From Pseudomonadota bacterium (GTDB lineage Bacteria; Pseudomonadota; Gammaproteobacteria; Xanthomonadales; Xanthomonadaceae), in contig JAFECB010000006.1 in the NCBI GenBank assembly GCA_018242365.1, forward strand, positions 168,871 through 232,870: a DNA stretch of 64,000 nt. Direction: 5' to 3'. How positions within the stretch are numbered: the first letter of the stretch is position 1; each line of letters starts with the position of its first letter. Below, piece after piece: positions 61,573-64,000 of this stretch. Made by a program: the position numbers and the translations under genes. A model generated the notes under the pieces. It did not search any database. It saw nothing but the letters and a program-made list of their open reading frames with translations, and was not told where the DNA came from.

Positions 61573-62601
61573 ATGTTTGGTTTGCGCTACGCCAAGACCA
61601 CGCCCAGCACCTACGTCATCCAGTACCGCAATGGGCAGCCCGTGCGTGAGGGCACGGGGCTGGCGTTTTTCTACTTCGCTCCCAGTGCTTCGCTGGTCTC
61701 GGTGCCGCTGGAAAGCGTGGATGTTCCCTTCATGTTCAACGAGGTGAGCAGCGACTTCCAGGACGTGACCGTGCAGGGTCAGATCACCTATCGGGTCGTG
61801 AATCCGAAGCTGCTGGCCAGCCTGATGAATTTCACCCTCAAGGCCAGTGGCGAATACCTGTCCGAGGACCCGCCGAAGTTGCCGCAACGCGTGGTCAACG
61901 CGGTCCAGGTGCAATTGCGATCAGTACTGTCGGGGCAGACCCTGCAGGAATTGCTGCGCGGCTCGGAGAGAATCGTCCAGACGGTGCGCGAGGGCTTGCG
62001 CAAGCCCGAAGGCTTGGCCAGCCTCGGGCTGGAGCTGGTGAATCTTTCGATCCTCGCGGTTCGACCCAACCCCGAAACATCGCGTGCGCTGGAAGCCACG
62101 GTGCGCGAGCAAATCCTCAAACAGGCTGACGATGCAACCTATTTGCGGCGCAATTCCGCGATCGAGCAGGAGCGCTCGATCAAGGAGAACGAGCTCAACA
62201 CCGAGATCGCAGTGGAAACGAAGAAGCGCCAGATCCGCGAGACCCAGCTGGAAGCCGAGCGTGCCGCGCTGGAAAAGCGCCAGGATATCCAGCGTCAGGA
62301 CATGACCGGCCGGATCGAACTGGAAGATCGCAACAAGGCGTTGACCAGTCTGCGCGCGGAGAACGCGCAGAAGGAAGCGGACGCCAAGGCGTATGCGGTA
62401 GCCGCGGTGATGAAGGCAGTGCAGGGCATCGATCCGAAGGTGTTGCAGGCGCTGACGGTCGGCCAGGCTGATCCGGGAGCCTTGATCGCGATGGCGTTCC
62501 AGGGCTTGGCCGAGAATGCCGAGCGCATCGGCGAGCTGAACATCACCCCGGATCTGTTGCAGCAACTCACCAGCAAGGGGCGCACCCAGGCAAAGGGCTG
62601 A
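61573..62601 (+). CDS. SPFH/Band 7 domain protein
   Basis: 342 residues from the ATG at 61573. Residues 1-180 form the SPFH domain (VPLESVDVPFMFNEVSSDFQDVTVQGQITYRVVNPKLL in overlapping parts). A long charged coiled coil follows (about 185-300, with TYLRRNSAIEQERSIKENELNTEIAVETKKRQIRETQ in parts). The C-terminus has VMKAVQGIDPKVLQALTVGQADPG. There is no signal peptide, so it may sit at the inner face of the membrane as an oligomer. It is 3 bases from the NAD-kinase-like gene. Confidence 0.82.
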   Translation: MFGLRYAKTTPSTYVIQYRNGQPVREGTGLAFFYFAPSASLVSVPLESVDVPFMFNEVSSDFQDVTVQGQITYRVVNPKLLASLMNFTLKASGEYLSEDPPKLPQRVVNAVQVQLRSVLSGQTLQELLRGSERIVQTVREGLRKPEGLASLGLELVNLSILAVRPNPETSRALEATVREQILKQADDATYLRRNSAIEQERSIKENELNTEIAVETKKRQIRETQLEAERAALEKRQDIQRQDMTGRIELEDRNKALTSLRAENAQKEADAKAYAVAAVMKAVQGIDPKVLQALTVGQADPGALIAMAFQGLAENAERIGELNITPDLLQQLTSKGRTQAKG

Positions 62602-62604
62602 TTG

Positions 62605-63540
62605 ATGGACCCGCTCGTCCAGCGCATCGTCCTCGTCGTCCGCAAGACGCGGCTGGAGGAATTGATCGAGCGCTTCAACACGGTCGAACAGGCGCGCTTC
62701 TATATCCAGCATCTGGGCGCCGACTTCACCGATTACGAGGCCGAGCATCGCACGTATCACGCTGCCGTCATGGCTGCGGAAACAGCGCTACGACAGCACG
62801 GCCGAGTCCATCGACTCGACCGCATGTTCCTGCCGAACTTCCTGTTTGCCCCGGATGCACTGGTCGTGGTGCTGGGACAGGACGGCCTGGTCGCCAACAC
62901 GCTGAAATATCTGTCAGGCCAACCGGTGATCGGCGTCAATCCCGATCCGGCGCGCTGGGATGGCGTGTTGTTGCCCTTCCATGTAGAGGATCTTGCCGAC
63001 ATCACGCACGCAACGCAGGCGGGCAAGCGGCCACTGCGAAAGGTCACCATGGCGCGCGTGCGCCTGAGTGATGGGCAGGAATTGCATGCAGTGAACGACC
63101 TGTTCATCGGCCCCCGCAGCCATGTGTCGGCGCGCTACGAAATTCGGCTTGGGGAGCAATGTGAAGTCCATTCCTCCAGTGGCGTCATCGTCTCCACCGG
63201 GCTGGGCTCGACCGGCTGGTTTCGCAGCTTGCTCGCGGGTGCCGTCGGGATTTCGGGCATGGCGCCAACACCGGCCCTGAAAGCACTGCAAGACAATGGC
63301 TTTCCATGGGACGCAGACCACCTTCACTTCACCGTGAGGGAGCCATTCCCGAGCCGAACGACGCAAACCGGCCTGATCTTCGGTCAGGTCGCCGCCCAAC
63401 AGCCTCTGAAGCTGGTTTCGCAAATGGCGGGATACGGCGTGATCTTCAGTGACGGCATCGAGGCTGACCATCTGGAGTTCAATGCCGGCATGGAAGCCAC
63501 GATCGAGGTTGCCCAGCGCTGTGGCACCTTGGTGCTCTGA
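62605..63540 (+). CDS. NAD-kinase-like protein
   Basis: 311 residues from the ATG at 62605. The first half has NADK-type features: LDRMFLPNFLFAPDALVVVLGQDGLVANTLKYL aligns with the ATP/NAD-binding GGDGT loop, here GQDGLVAN. GLGSTGWFRSLL in the second half matches the STGS-type segment, and VGVNPD appears as PVIGVNPDP. The pattern places it in the NAD kinase/diacylglycerol kinase superfamily, but the altered loop suggests a different substrate or lost activity. It lies directly after the SPFH gene, so they probably work together. Confidence 0.75.
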   Translation: MDPLVQRIVLVVRKTRLEELIERFNTVEQARFYIQHLGADFTDYEAEHRTYHAAVMAAETALRQHGRVHRLDRMFLPNFLFAPDALVVVLGQDGLVANTLKYLSGQPVIGVNPDPARWDGVLLPFHVEDLADITHATQAGKRPLRKVTMARVRLSDGQELHAVNDLFIGPRSHVSARYEIRLGEQCEVHSSSGVIVSTGLGSTGWFRSLLAGAVGISGMAPTPALKALQDNGFPWDADHLHFTVREPFPSRTTQTGLIFGQVAAQQPLKLVSQMAGYGVIFSDGIEADHLEFNAGMEATIEVAQRCGTLVL

Positions 63541-63696
63541 GACGCCGCACGCACAAGCAGTGTGCAATCAATTCGCGCCGTACTGCCATCCGCGGCTATT
63601 ACCCGCGGGCTAACCCCTGCTCGCACTCCCGAACAAATGCAATCGCTGTTCAGTGTTGCCGATGTATTGCGCGAGAACCTCACCACCCCAAAAAAA

Positions 63697-63722
63697 GAAG
63701 GCCCGGCGATGCCGGGCCTTCT
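63697..63722 (-). terminator. Rho-independent terminator
   Basis: The stem AGAAGGCCCGGC / GCCGGGCCTTCT with loop GAT is followed on the minus strand by seven T residues (TTTTTTT). It is the terminator of the autotransporter gene at 63749 on the minus strand. It can also stop transcription from the NAD-kinase-like gene, which ends 157 bases upstream on the plus strand. Confidence 0.9.
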
Positions 63723-63748
63723 GGTGTTGCTGTTGACGCTGTTACGGC

Positions 63749-64000
63749 TTACCAGGAGTACCGCACGTTCACCTGGCCACCGAACATGCTGTCGAACTTG
63801 CCGCCGTCAGTCCAGTTGCCGCCCAGCGTCACGCCCCAGCCGCCCTTCTCGATGCCCACGCCGAACTCGGCCAGGACCGCGCTGCCGCTCACCCAGGTCG
63901 AGCCACTGAAGCTGCTGTAGCTGTTGCTGATCACGTAGTCGCTCGTCCCACGCGAGTTGTGCACCCAGTTCAGCGAGCCGTACGGCGTCCAGCGGAAGTC
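63749..64000 (-). CDS. C-terminal part of an autotransporter beta-barrel protein (partial)
   Basis: 83 residues of the end of a gene that continues beyond the window. The sequence has alternating polar/hydrophobic strands (WTPYGSLNWVHNSRG, AVLAEFGVGIEKGGWGVTLGGNW) and ends VNVRYSW, with the aromatic last residue used by the Bam machinery. This is the pattern of autotransporter beta-barrels, as in ...NVRYSW ends. The passenger cannot be seen here. A strong terminator follows. Confidence 0.8.
   Translation of the reverse strand, partial: DFRWTPYGSLNWVHNSRGTSDYVISNSYSSFSGSTWVSGSAVLAEFGVGIEKGGWGVTLGGNWTDGGKFDSMFGGQVNVRYSW

Overview
The window looks like chromosomal DNA of a GC-rich gammaproteobacterium of the Xanthomonadaceae/Lysobacteraceae. 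The reasons are the gene set (a PlsB of about 910 residues, a DUF3106 protein, the glyQ-glyS-queG-xth-rsmG-parA-parB order), the many short REP elements of the type 'GTAGGAGCGCACCGCAGGGG', and the high coding density. The genus cannot be fixed from the sequence. About 58 protein genes, one tRNA gene, three clear terminators and several families of short palindromic repeats can be supported. No prophage, insertion sequence, integrative element or CRISPR array was seen.

Layout. 0-1.2 kb: the end of an OST-HTH protein and an Mrr-type endonuclease, possibly a small defence operon. 1.2-6.4 kb (minus strand): UPF0126 channel, NADH dehydrogenase II, transaldolase and PriA. PriA carries an in-frame palindromic element in its coding sequence. 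6.4-7.06 kb: the only long non-coding stretch, with an inverted pair of perfect DnaA boxes and an AT-rich segment. 7.06-13.8 kb: a sigma-like/DUF3106 membrane protein, a translationally coupled two-component system, and a large trimeric autotransporter adhesin. 13.8-25.8 kb: membrane and housekeeping genes (DUF3667, MATE, SppA, SDR, Acs, M13 peptidase, EF-hand, MutM). 25.8-29.3 kb: an ECF sigma factor with a membrane Ser/Thr kinase bearing a repeat-rich C-terminal half. 29.4-36.8 kb: Tdk, Rep helicase, two lipoproteins and PlsB. 36.8-44.6 kb: a secreted 14-repeat RCC1-like protein, YdcH-like protein, TtcA, RdgC, a secreted tandem Tudor-like protein, a YgjP-type peptidase, a hydrolase and HemH. 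44.7-47.6 kb: SYLF protein, TatABC and an RDD protein. 47.6-57 kb: membrane protein, amidotransferase, GlyQ/GlyS, QueG, exonuclease III, RsmG and ParAB. 57-61.2 kb: BioF and BioB transcribed away from ComF, then a UbiA-like prenyltransferase. 61.3-64 kb: tRNA-Arg(CCG), an SPFH protein with a NAD-kinase-like protein, and the end of an outer-membrane autotransporter.

How the genes work together. The bio genes share a divergent control region with comF, and this region holds a good match to the BirA operator, so biotin supply is probably repressed by BirA. TatA, TatB and TatC form one translocase. GlyQ and GlyS form one synthetase but are separated by a long transcribed inverted repeat. ParA and ParB form the partition pair. 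The two-component system sits directly upstream of the adhesin and may control it.

The most unusual item is BioB. It has a C-terminal tail of about 70 residues with 14 cysteines, which the usual biotin synthase lacks. Other points worth checking are the DnaA-box pair, the repeat inside priA, the UbiA homologue with a damaged first Asp-rich motif, the secreted tandem Tudor-like protein, and the SPFH/NAD-kinase-like pair.
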